This document shows positions 1-6,900 of a stretch of DNA of 9,806 nt, piece by piece. Each line of letters opens with the position of its first letter. The first letter of the stretch is position 1. Under the pieces are notes generated by a model. The model did not search any database and was not told where the DNA came from. It saw nothing but the letters and a program-made list of their open reading frames with translations. A program made the translations under genes and the position numbers. The DNA is taken from positions 1-9,806 of the forward strand of contig JAXDIL010000199.1 in NCBI GenBank assembly GCA_034664005.1, read 5' to 3'. Source of the stretch: JACVRW01 sp034664005 (GTDB lineage: Bacteria; Actinomycetota; Thermoleophilia; Solirubrobacterales; Thermoleophilaceae).

Positions 1-175
1 CGAGCGACGCGGCGATGAACACGATCCACTGCACCGCGAGGCCGACCCCGGTGAGCGCCACCACGGCGGCCAGCGTGGCCGCGATCGCGATCGGCCCGAG
101 GAAGAATCCAAGCGTGACGATCTCGCCAACCGCGAGCAGGCCGGCCGCGACCATCCACAAAACCCAGTCGTCCAT
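1..175 (-). CDS. NfeD-like membrane protein, N-terminal part (cut by window edge)
   Basis: The reading frame starts at ATG 175-173 and stays open to base 1, giving 58 residues beginning MDDWVLWMVAAG. Two hydrophobic helices are visible, at about residues 4-27 and 29-56. They are joined by a Gly/Phe-rich turn (TLGFFLGP), with a Gln-Trp near residue 49. This pattern (Trp-rich start, Glu in helix 1 followed by GFF) resembles the membrane region of short NfeD/YbbK-type proteins. Those usually continue into a C-terminal OB-fold domain, which would lie outside the window, and are thought to work with stomatin-like membrane proteins. The start lies 2 bp after the TAG of the upstream reductase gene, so it is probably co-transcribed and translationally coupled. 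There is no strong ribosome binding site. The family call rests on a short fragment; a different small membrane protein is possible. Confidence 0.6.
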   Translation of the reverse strand, partial: MDDWVLWMVAAGLLAVGEIVTLGFFLGPIAIAATLAAVVALTGVGLAVQWIVFIAASL

Positions 176-177
176 CT

Positions 178-945
178 CTAGCCGATCCTACCCCGCACGC
201 CGCCCGGCGCCGTGGAGATCAGCGACCTGGCGCGACCGGAGTCGAGCACGCAGTTGGCGGGGCGCGGCCCACTGAAGTCCGCGACGCTCCCGCGCCTGAG
301 CCGGTCGGTCGAGATCCCGAGCGCGCCCGCGATCTCGCAGGCGAGCTCCCAGCGGCTCATCGGCTCGGCGCCTGCGACGTGCAGGACGCCGGTCGCATCG
401 CTGCCCACGAGCTCGACCAGCGCGGTCGCAAGCTCCGAGACGAGCACCGGCGAGCGCCACTCGTCCTCGAAGAACGTCATCTCGCGCTTGCCGCTCGCGG
501 CCTCGAGCACGACACGCTCGTGCGACCCCGGCTCCCGGCCGCCCACCAGCAGTGAGGTGCGCACGATCAGCGCGCCGGGGTGCAGCTCGCTCACGCGCCG
601 CTCCGCCTCCAGCTTCGAGCGTGCGTACTCCCCGAGCGGGTTCGGCTCGTCGTCCTCGGTGTAGGGCTCGGCCTTGGTCCCGTCGAAGACGACGTCGGTC
701 GAGACGTGCACGAGCCGGGCGCCCAGCTCTGCCGCGGCCGTCGCGACGTTCGCCGTGCCCTCCGTGTTCACCTTTGGGTCGTCCTGGCGGTAGGCGGTGT
801 GGATCACGGCGGACGGGTGCAGCTCGGCGAAGCCCGCGCGCAGGGCACGCGGGTCCAGCAGCTCCAGCCTCGGATGCGCCGCGCCCGTTTGCCGGACGAG
901 CTCCGAGCCGAGATAGCCCGTGCCGCCCGTGACGAGCAGCGTCAC
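178..945 (-). CDS. RmlD-like NAD(P)-dependent sugar/nucleotide-sugar reductase (extended SDR)
   Basis: This 255-residue protein has the layout of extended short-chain dehydrogenases of the RmlD (dTDP-4-dehydrorhamnose reductase) type. An N-terminal Rossmann fold carries the dinucleotide-binding motif TGGTGYLG (residues 6-13). A hydrophobic strand with STDVVFDG follows (82-89), which is the RmlD signature STDYVFDG with one change. The catalytic pair is Tyr107-x3-Lys111 (YARSK). The length is slightly short of typical RmlD (about 280-300). It starts at GTG 945-943, overlapping the TGA of the upstream PLP-enzyme gene in a GTGA junction. The NfeD-like gene follows 2 bp after its stop. No rhamnose-pathway genes (rmlA, B, C) are in view, so the substrate cannot be read from context. 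It could act on another NDP-sugar, or be an SDR with a different role. The fold and reductase class are secure; the exact substrate is unknown. Confidence 0.85.
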   Translation of the reverse strand: MTLLVTGGTGYLGSELVRQTGAAHPRLELLDPRALRAGFAELHPSAVIHTAYRQDDPKVNTEGTANVATAAAELGARLVHVSTDVVFDGTKAEPYTEDDEPNPLGEYARSKLEAERRVSELHPGALIVRTSLLVGGREPGSHERVVLEAASGKREMTFFEDEWRSPVLVSELATALVELVGSDATGVLHVAGAEPMSRWELACEIAGALGISTDRLRRGSVADFSGPRPANCVLDSGRARSLISTAPGGVRGRIG

Positions 946-2033
946 GCGTCCAGCGCCTGCTCCACGTCCGCGAGCAGGTCGGCGGTGTCCTCGCAGCCGG
1001 CCGAGAAGCGGATGAAGCCGTCCGGCACCGCGTCGCCGCGCCAGCGCGCGCGGCGCTCCGCCGAGCTGAGCACGCCGCCGAAGCTGGTCGCGTCGGCCAC
1101 GAGGCGCGCGGCCGCGAGGAAGCGCTCGGCGCGCTCACGACTGCCGAGGTCGAACGAGACGATCGTCCCGTAGCCGGACATCTGGCGGCGCGCCACCTCG
1201 TGCCCCGGGTCGCTCGGCAGGCCGGGATAGCGCACGCCTTCCACGTCGTCGCGAGCAGCGAGCAGCCGCGCGATGGCGAGCGCGTTGTCGCAGCCGCGCT
1301 CGAGCCGCAGCGCGAGCGTGGCGAGCGAGCGGTGTGCGAGCCAGACCTCGAAGGGGCCGGGGACCGCGCCGGCGTGGGTGCGCCATGCACGCAGCGCCTG
1401 GGCGCGCTCGGGGTCGCGCGTCGTCACGTAGCCGAGCAGCAGGTCGGCATGGCCCGACAGGTGCTTGGTGGCGCTCGTGAGCGAGTAGTCGGCGCCGAGG
1501 TCGAGCGGCCGCTGGAGGAGCGGACCGGCGGTTGTGTTGTCGACGACCGTCACCGCATCGGCCTTCGCGAGCGCGGCGACGTCGTAGACCTCGAGCGCCG
1601 GGTTCGAGGGCGTCTCCATCCAGAGCAGATCCGCGCCCTCGGCGGCCTCGGCCAGCCCGGCCGGCGGCGCGAGCCGCACCTCAACCCCGCGCGGCTCGAA
1701 GTGCGTGCGCGCCAGATGGCGCACGCTGTGGTAGCAGCCATGGTCCATCGCCAGGACCGATCCGGGCTTCAGCTGCGTGAGCAACAGCGCCGCGGCCGCG
1801 GCCATGCCCGAGGCGAACAGCACCGCCTCGGCGCCCTCGAGCGAGCCGAGCGCCTCTTCGTAGCGGGCCCAGGTGGGGTTGCCGTAGCGGCTGTAGGTCG
1901 CGGGCGAGTCAGAGGGCGCCCCCGTGAAGTGGAACGGCGCGGCGAACACGGGGCCGGGCAGGAACGGCTCGCCCTGCTCGGGCTCAGGCAGGCCGGCCCG
2001 GACGACGCGCGTGCTGGGTCCGGGCTCGCTCAC
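942..2033 (-). CDS. Cystathionine gamma-lyase/synthase family PLP enzyme
   Basis: This 363-residue enzyme belongs to the Cys/Met-metabolism PLP family (fold type I), cytosolic and usually tetrameric. Visible marks are YSRYGNPT (residues 47-54, the Tyr/Arg that bind cofactor phosphate of the neighbouring subunit), VVDNT with Asp165 (pairs with the pyridine nitrogen), and SATKHLSGH with Lys190 as the expected Schiff-base lysine. The usual stacking-Tyr motif YGGTYRL is replaced by CYHSVRHL (Tyr101 may serve). The C-terminal SLGGVES...HPA block is replaced by SFGGVLSSAERRARW, which resembles a subgroup I recall from actinobacterial proteins annotated as cystathionine gamma-lyase. The likely role is cystathionine synthesis or cleavage in transsulfuration, but lyase, synthase or a related gamma-elimination cannot be separated by eye. 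It starts at GTG 2033-2031, overlapping the ftsY stop (GTGA), and its own TGA overlaps the next GTG. Its link to ftsY is positional only. Confidence 0.88.
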   Translation of the reverse strand: MSEPGPSTRVVRAGLPEPEQGEPFLPGPVFAAPFHFTGAPSDSPATYSRYGNPTWARYEEALGSLEGAEAVLFASGMAAAAALLLTQLKPGSVLAMDHGCYHSVRHLARTHFEPRGVEVRLAPPAGLAEAAEGADLLWMETPSNPALEVYDVAALAKADAVTVVDNTTAGPLLQRPLDLGADYSLTSATKHLSGHADLLLGYVTTRDPERAQALRAWRTHAGAVPGPFEVWLAHRSLATLALRLERGCDNALAIARLLAARDDVEGVRYPGLPSDPGHEVARRQMSGYGTIVSFDLGSRERAERFLAAARLVADATSFGGVLSSAERRARWRGDAVPDGFIRFSAGCEDTADLLADVEQALDA

Positions 2034-3022
2034 GGCTCGAGGATCGCCTGGGCGAAGTCGTCGGGGTCGAATGGGCGCAGGTCCTCGAGCGCCTCGCCGA
2101 TGCCGATCAGCTTGACCGGCACGCCGAGCTCCTGGGCGATCGCGAGCGCGATGCCGCCCTTCGCGGTCCCGTCGAGCTTCGTGAGCGCGATGCCGGTCAC
2201 GTCGACGGCCTCGCGGAACAGGAGCGCCTGGCGGAGCCCGTTCTGGCCCGTCGTGGCGTCGATCGTCAGGAGCGTCTCGTGCGGCGCGCCGGGGAGCTGG
2301 CGCTCGATCACCTTGCGGACCTTGCGGAGCTCGTCCATCAGGTGCTGCTGCGTGTGCAGGCGCCCGGCCGTGTCGACGATCACAACGTCGTGCCCGCGGG
2401 CTTTGGCCGCCCCGATGGCGTCGTAGACGACAGCCGCCGGATCGGAGCCCGCCTCGCCGCGCACGATCTCGCTGCCCGCCCGCTCAGCCCACAGCTCGAG
2501 CTGCTCGGCTGCCGCGGCTCGGAACGTGTCGCCCGCCGCGAGCAGCACGGAGCGGCCGAGCTCCTTCTGGAGGTGCCAGGCCATCTTCCCGATCGTCGTG
2601 GTCTTCCCGCTCCCGTTGACCCCGGTCACGAGGATCACGGTCGGATGCGCGGTGAGCGGGATCGTGTCGCCATCGACACGGGCGGTCTCGGCGAGCAGCT
2701 CACGCAGCCGCCGCGACAGGTCCTCGCCGCCCGCGAGCTCGCCGCTCTCGGCCTCGTTCTCGAGCCGCTCGACGATCTTCGCCGTGGTGGGCGCGCCGAC
2801 GTCGGCGTAGATCAGCGTCTCCTCGAGCCGCTCGAACGCCTCGTCGTCGAGCGACTGGAAGACGGTCGTCTGCAGCTCCGCGCCGATCGCCTGGCGCGTC
2901 TTTGACATGTTCTCGCGCAGCCGTTTGAAGAAGCCGCTCCGCTCGGCCTCGCCGTTCTCAGCGGACGACGCCGGGGCCGCGGCGGTGCCGGTGTCGAAGA
3001 GCTGCTGCCAGGTGCGGGCCAC
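2030..3022 (-). CDS. ftsY: Signal recognition particle receptor FtsY
   Basis: FtsY is the membrane-associated SRP GTPase that docks ribosome-SRP complexes at the translocon. The 330-residue protein has a short, poorly conserved N-terminal tail (1-28). An amphipathic targeting helix (GFFKRLRENMSKTR, 30-43) precedes the helical N domain (about 45-115), followed by the G domain. GTPase motifs are all present: P-loop GVNGSGKTT (134-142), DTFRAAA (165-171), DTAGR (217-221), TKLDG (281-285) and the closing GIGE (307-310) with DLRPFDP. The large acidic A domain of E. coli FtsY is absent, as is common in Actinomycetota. The chosen start is GTG 3022-3020. It has no Shine-Dalgarno sequence but sits 6 nt after a TATCCT hexamer, suggesting leaderless expression. 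The only later Met before the G domain (Met39) would cut the targeting helix. The gene is separated from smc by the RTX-like gene and a hairpin, and its stop overlaps the next gene. Confidence 0.96.
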   Translation of the reverse strand: MARTWQQLFDTGTAAAPASSAENGEAERSGFFKRLRENMSKTRQAIGAELQTTVFQSLDDEAFERLEETLIYADVGAPTTAKIVERLENEAESGELAGGEDLSRRLRELLAETARVDGDTIPLTAHPTVILVTGVNGSGKTTTIGKMAWHLQKELGRSVLLAAGDTFRAAAAEQLELWAERAGSEIVRGEAGSDPAAVVYDAIGAAKARGHDVVIVDTAGRLHTQQHLMDELRKVRKVIERQLPGAPHETLLTIDATTGQNGLRQALLFREAVDVTGIALTKLDGTAKGGIALAIAQELGVPVKLIGIGEALEDLRPFDPDDFAQAILEP

Positions 3023-3028
3023 GCGCGG

Positions 3029-3034
3029 AGGATA
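3029..3034 (-). promoter_or_regulatory. Possible -10 element of a leaderless ftsY transcript
   Basis: Reading the minus strand, TATCCT (a TANNNT-type -10) is followed by CCGCGC and then the GTG of ftsY, a spacing of 6 nt. In Actinomycetota a TANNNT box at about this distance from the start codon is typical of leaderless mRNAs. No -35 can be recognised, because the upstream 17 bases fall in the palindrome at 3035-3064. This is an inference from spacing and from the lack of a ribosome binding site. Confidence 0.35.
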
Positions 3035-3064
3035 GGGACGCCCGCGCCGTGGCGCGGGCGTCCC
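3035..3064 (-). terminator. Perfect 14-bp inverted repeat, terminator-like hairpin
   Basis: The arms GGGACGCCCGCGCC (3035-3048) and GGCGCGGGCGTCCC (3051-3064) are exact reverse complements with only GT between them, so the RNA would form a very stable GC-rich stem with a small loop. It begins 9 bp after the stop of the RTX-like gene and ends 12 bp before the ftsY start codon. On the minus strand the next bases are TATCCTCC, so there is no true U tract. Hairpins without a U tract are common candidate terminators in high-GC Actinomycetota. The structure is symmetrical, so strand assignment follows the flanking genes. Confidence 0.6.
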
Positions 3065-3072
3065 GCTTCCGC

Positions 3073-3861
3073 CTAGGGCTCGTCCGGATACTCGTCGGCC
3101 GGCTCCTCGTCGGGATCCGGGTCGTCCACGACCGGGTCGTCCTCGCAGCCGCTGTACGTCGCGACGCAGGGCTCGTCGACCGGCTCGTCACAGCCGTCGC
3201 GGGTCGCCGCGCAGGTGTGCTCGCCCTCGTCGCAGCCGGGACCGGAGGTCGACGCGCAGGCCTTGCCGTCGCCCTCGCGCCTGACCTTCTCGCAGCCGTC
3301 GTCGTCAGCCGACTCGGGCTTCTCGAGCTCGTCGCCGTCCTCGCTCTCGTTCTCGTCCGCCGGATCGTCGTCGCCGAGCGGGTCATCATCGCTGACCGGC
3401 TCGTCGCCGTCCCCGGGCTCGTCTTCCAGCATCGAGCCGTCGGCGTAGCTCTTCGACGCCTGCACCGGGACCATGATCCTGTCGCCGCGACCGAGCACGA
3501 CCTCGTCGTAGCCGTCGCCGCAGACGATCTTGTCCGGGTCGCTGCCGTCACCGCCGCCGTTCAGGTAGTCGTTGCCGGGGCCGCCGTCCAGCAGGTCGCC
3601 GTCCTGGCCGCCGCGCAGCCTGTCGGCACCCGCGCCACCGAAGAGGGCGTCGTTGCCCCTCCCGCCGCGGATCCGGTCACGCCCACGGCCACCGCGCACC
3701 GTGTCGTTCCCAGCCTTCGCGAAGAAACGGTCGTTGCCGCCACGCAGCTTGACCTTGTCGCTTCCCTTGGTGCCGTGGGCGCGATGCCCTCCGGCAATGG
3801 CGGTCGCGCTCAGCAGGCTGAACACAGCCACCAGCACGACGAAAAGAGTTCTGCCCTTCAT
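3073..3861 (-). CDS. Exported RTX-type nonapeptide-repeat protein with acidic linker and Cys-paired C-terminal repeats
   Basis: This 262-residue protein starts at ATG 3861-3859, chosen over an upstream GTG at 3906 because GGAGG lies 5 nt before it and a signal peptide follows directly. Residues 1-23 form a Sec-type signal (KGR, a hydrophobic core, then AIA, cleavage probably after Ala23). Residues 32-103 hold about eight nine-residue repeats of the GGxGxDxLx type (for example RGNDALFGG, PGNDYLNGG), which in known RTX proteins bind calcium in a beta-roll. Residues 144-189 are very rich in Asp and Glu. Residues 202-246 are three 15-residue units, each with a Cys pair, ending in an acidic Pro-rich tail. 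There are eight cysteines in all (114, 190, 202, 210, 217, 224, 232, 239). It lacks a protease, lipase or other enzymatic domain, so a calcium-binding cell-surface or secreted role is inferred. It interrupts the usual smc-ftsY adjacency. The function is unknown. Confidence 0.85.
   Translation of the reverse strand: MKGRTLFVVLVAVFSLLSATAIAGGHRAHGTKGSDKVKLRGGNDRFFAKAGNDTVRGGRGRDRIRGGRGNDALFGGAGADRLRGGQDGDLLDGGPGNDYLNGGGDGSDPDKIVCGDGYDEVVLGRGDRIMVPVQASKSYADGSMLEDEPGDGDEPVSDDDPLGDDDPADENESEDGDELEKPESADDDGCEKVRREGDGKACASTSGPGCDEGEHTCAATRDGCDEPVDEPCVATYSGCEDDPVVDDPDPDEEPADEYPDEP
3124..3258 (-). repeat. Three tandem 15-residue Cys-pair repeats in the RTX-like protein
   Basis: Residues 202-246 divide into CASTSGPGCDEGEHT, CAATRDGCDEPVDEP and CVATYSGCEDDPVVD. 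Each unit opens with Cys-(Ala/Val)-(Ser/Ala)-Thr, has a second Cys preceded by Gly and followed by an acidic residue, and closes with an acidic stretch. Cys-to-Cys spacing inside units is 8, 7 and 7 residues. The regular period of 15 suggests internal duplication; disulfide pairing after export is an inference. Confidence 0.7.
3553..3768 (-). repeat. RTX-like nonapeptide repeats (about eight copies)
   Basis: Residues 32-103 read as nine-residue units: KGSDKVKLR, GGNDRFFAK, AGNDTVRGG, RGRDRIRGG, RGNDALFGG, AGADRLRGG, QDGDLLDGG and PGNDYLNGG. Asp is fixed at the fourth position, with Gly-Gly closing most units. The first three are degenerate. This is the calcium-binding hemolysin-type repeat. 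Confidence 0.85.
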
Positions 3862-3866
3862 AGCCG

Positions 3867-3871
3867 CCTCC
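3867..3871 (-). promoter_or_regulatory. Shine-Dalgarno site fixing the start of the RTX-like gene
   Basis: GGAGG on the minus strand is followed by 5 nt (CGGCT) and then ATG 3861-3859. It is the clearest ribosome binding site in the window and favours this start over the in-frame GTG at 3906, which would add 15 residues ahead of the signal peptide. The 58-bp gap between smc and this gene (3862-3919) is unusually AT-rich for the window, but I cannot identify a convincing -35/-10 pair in it. Confidence 0.7.
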
Positions 3872-3919
3872 GTTAGTCCGATCCCCGACCAACGAAATCG
3901 GTGCACAACGGCTGATTCT

Positions 3920-6900
3920 TTAGGCGGCGGCCTCTTCTGCGGACGACAAGGCGTGCTCCTCCGCGGGCCTTCCGGCCAGCTTCCGCGAGACCACGCGCGA
4001 GATGCCGTCGCCGCCCATGCTCACGCCGTAGAGCGTGTCGGCGGCGTCCATGGTGCGCTTCTGGTGGGTCACGACGATGAACTGTGCGCGGTCGGAGTAG
4101 CGCTTCACGAGCTGTAGGAAGCGGTCGATGTTGAGGTCGTCGAGCGCGGCCTCGACCTCGTCGAGGATGTAGAACGGGCACGGGCGCGCCAGGAAGACGG
4201 CGAACATGAAGGCCAGCGCGACCAGCGACTTCTCGCCGCCCGAGAGCAGCGACAGACGCTTCGTGGACTTGCCGGGCGGAGTCACCTCGATCTCCACTCC
4301 GGCCTCGGGCTGCTCCTCCTCTTCGCCCTCGGCGGGCTCCGGGGCGTCGCCGCCGACCACGGGGCGCGGGCCCATCTCCTCCTGAACCAGCCGGAGCGCG
4401 CCGCGCCCGCCCGGGAACAGGTGCTGCACGACGTCCTCGAAGTTCCTCGCGGCAGCCTCGAAGGTCTGCTCGAACGCCTCGCGGATGCGACGGTCGGTCT
4501 CCTTGATGAGGCCCTCGAGCTCGGCGAGCGCTGACTCGAGATCCGCGCGCTGGGTCTCGAGCTCCTCGACGTGAGCCACGGCCTCCTCGTACTCCCGCTT
4601 CGCGAGCGGGTTCACGGGTCCGAGCTGCTCACGGCGGCGCATCAGCCGCGCCACGCGCTCGCCCAGGGCCTCGCGCTCCTCCTCGGGCAGCGCCTCGGCG
4701 GCCGGCTCCGGCTCGAGGCCCAGCTTGCCGGCCAGCTCGTTCAGCTCGCGCTCGGCGTCCGCGGCGGCGTCGCGCACCTGCTGGGCGGCCACCTCGGCGC
4801 CGGTCACGGCCTCGCTCGCGCGCTTGAGGCGGCCGTGCAGCTCCGCCTCCTCCTGGGCGCACGCCTTGAGCGCGGCGGCGGTCTCGTCACCGGCGGCGGC
4901 GCCCTCCTCGAGCTCACGGCCCAGGGCGTCGCGCCGCGCCGACACGGCCGCGTGGGCGCTCTCGAGCGCCGTGCCCGCACGCTCCGCCTCCGCCGCCAGC
5001 GCGAGATCGCGCTCCGCGCCGGTCTTCAGCGCCACGAGCGCGCGCGTGCGCTCCTGGCGTTCGCGCTCGATGCGCTCGGCGAGCCGCTGCTCCGCGCGCA
5101 GGTCGCCGAGCAGCTCCGCTCGGCGCACCGCCTCCGGCCCGTCCTGCGGGGTCTCGCGGCGGCGCGCGATCAGCCACTCGGCGCGGCTGGCCACCTCCTC
5201 CGCCTCCGCCACCGCGCGCAGGGCGCCCCTGAGCGCCGACTCCGCCGCCTCGCGAGCGGCGTCGGCCTCCGCCACAGCGGTGCCGTGGCGCTCGACCGCG
5301 GCGCGCGCCTCGATCTCCTCGCGCACGGCGTCCTCGGAGGCGGCGATCAGCTCGTCGCGGCGGCCCAGCTCCTCGAGCAGGCGCTCGGCGCCGCCGGCGG
5401 GCGCCTGCGACAGCTCGCCGGTGCGCGCGTCGAAGAGCCGCCCGGCCTTCGTGACGGCGACCCCGCTGAAGGTCTCGGTGAGCGCGGAGAGCGATTCGAC
5501 GACCCAGACCCCGTCCAGTAGCCGCTCGGCCAGCGCCGCGACATCCCGCTCGGGGCGCACAAGCTGCGCGAGTGGTTGCCCGGTCGGGACCGAAGGTGAG
5601 GCCGGAACCGCGCCCGCCCGCGTAGGAGTTGTAAGCAGGACGCTTCCGCCGTTCGGGCCCGCGGCGTCCAGGACCCGCTCGCCCTCGGTGCGGTCGTCGA
5701 CGACGGCGGCGGTGAGGCGCGGACCGAGCACTGCCGCCAGCGCCAGCTCGTAGCCCTTCTCGACGTGAAGCCGCTCCGCGAGCGGCTGCGCGTCGCCGGG
5801 CGCCTGGCCCGCGCCGCGCACGAACTGGTTGACGGAGGCCAGCTCGGCGCCCGCCTGTGCCGCACGCGTGCGCGCCGCCTCAGCAGCACGCTCGGCCTCA
5901 CTGCGAGCGGTCCGCGCAGCGTCGGCAGCCTGCTCGGCGGCGTCGAGGGCGCCGCGGCGCTCGGCCGCCTCGCTCTGCAATTCCCCCACACGCTCGCGCG
6001 CTTGCGCGAGCTCCGACTCGAGGCCCTCCAGCTCGCGCGCAAGGCGCTCCTCGCGCCCCGCGTCGAGCTCGGCCAGCTCCGACTCGAGCGCGGTGATCCG
6101 CTCCTGCGGCCGCTCCTCCTCGCCTGACAGCTCCGCGTCGGCGGCGGCCTGCTGCTCCAGCAGCTCCACCTGGCGCAGCCGCCGCTCGCGGCGCTCCTGC
6201 GCCGCCCCGGCCTGCTCGCGCACGCGCTCGAGCCGCATCGCGATCCGCTCGCTGGCCGAGCGCGCCGCGTACAGCCGTGCCTGAAGCCGCTCGCGGTCGC
6301 GCGTCTGAGCGGCAAACGCCTCCTCGGCCTCCTCGCGCCGGCGCGCCACCTCGCTGAGCAGGCGTTCCGCCTCGTCGCGCTCCGTGCGCACCAGGCGGGC
6401 GCGCTCCTCGGCCTCGGCCAGCGCGAGCCGCCCGCTACGCGCCGCGTCGCGTGACAGCGAGTAGCGCGCCTCGAGCGTCTGGCGCTCGAGCCGCTCGTGC
6501 AGCTCGGCCGCCTCGGCCTGCTGCTTGAGGGGCCTCAGCCGCGAGCGCGCCTCGCGCTCCACGTCGAGCGAGCGCGACAGGTTCTCCTCGGTGCGCTCCA
6601 GCTTCAGCTGGGCGCGGCGGCGGCGCTTGCGGTGCTTGCCGAGCCCGGCCGCCTCCTCGATCATCAGCCGCCGGTCGCGCGGGCGCGAGAGCACGATCTG
6701 CTCGACCTTGCCCTGCGAGACGACCGAGTGCATCTCCTTGCCGAGCCCCGAGTCGGAGAGCACCTCGACGACGTCGACGAGCCGGCAGCGGGCGCCGTTC
6801 AGGCGGTACTCGCCCTCGCCGTCGCGGCCCAGCTTGCGGACGATCGAGATCTCTGAGAAGTCGATCGGCAGCGCGCCGTCGTGGTTGTCGATCACGACCT

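Noticed and set aside
188..1390. Minus-strand frame overlapping the reductase and the PLP enzyme
   Set aside because: An Arg/Ala-rich out-of-frame shadow; the two real genes have clear catalytic motifs in their own frames.
1200..2426. Plus-strand frame of about 400 residues spanning the PLP enzyme and ftsY
   Set aside because: It crosses the boundary of two well-supported opposite-strand genes and is Arg/Gly-rich without motifs.
3553..3768. CRISPR-like or DNA-level repeat array in the Gly-rich region
   Set aside because: The periodicity is in the protein (nine residues). The DNA units vary and there are no repeat-spacer features.
3049..3876. Long plus-strand frame opposite the RTX-like gene
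   Set aside because: It is Val/Arg/Leu-rich low-complexity sequence mirrored from Asp/Gly codons of the real gene. The opposite strand has a signal peptide, a ribosome binding site and repeats.
3862..3906. Upstream GTG start of the RTX-like gene at 3906
   Set aside because: It would bury the signal peptide behind 15 residues. ATG 3861 has GGAGG at the right distance.
4571..5753. Two long plus-strand frames opposite smc
   Set aside because: Both are shadows of the Ala/Glu/Arg-rich coiled coil in a GC-rich genome. No domain, start signal or conserved motif is visible, and smc is intact.
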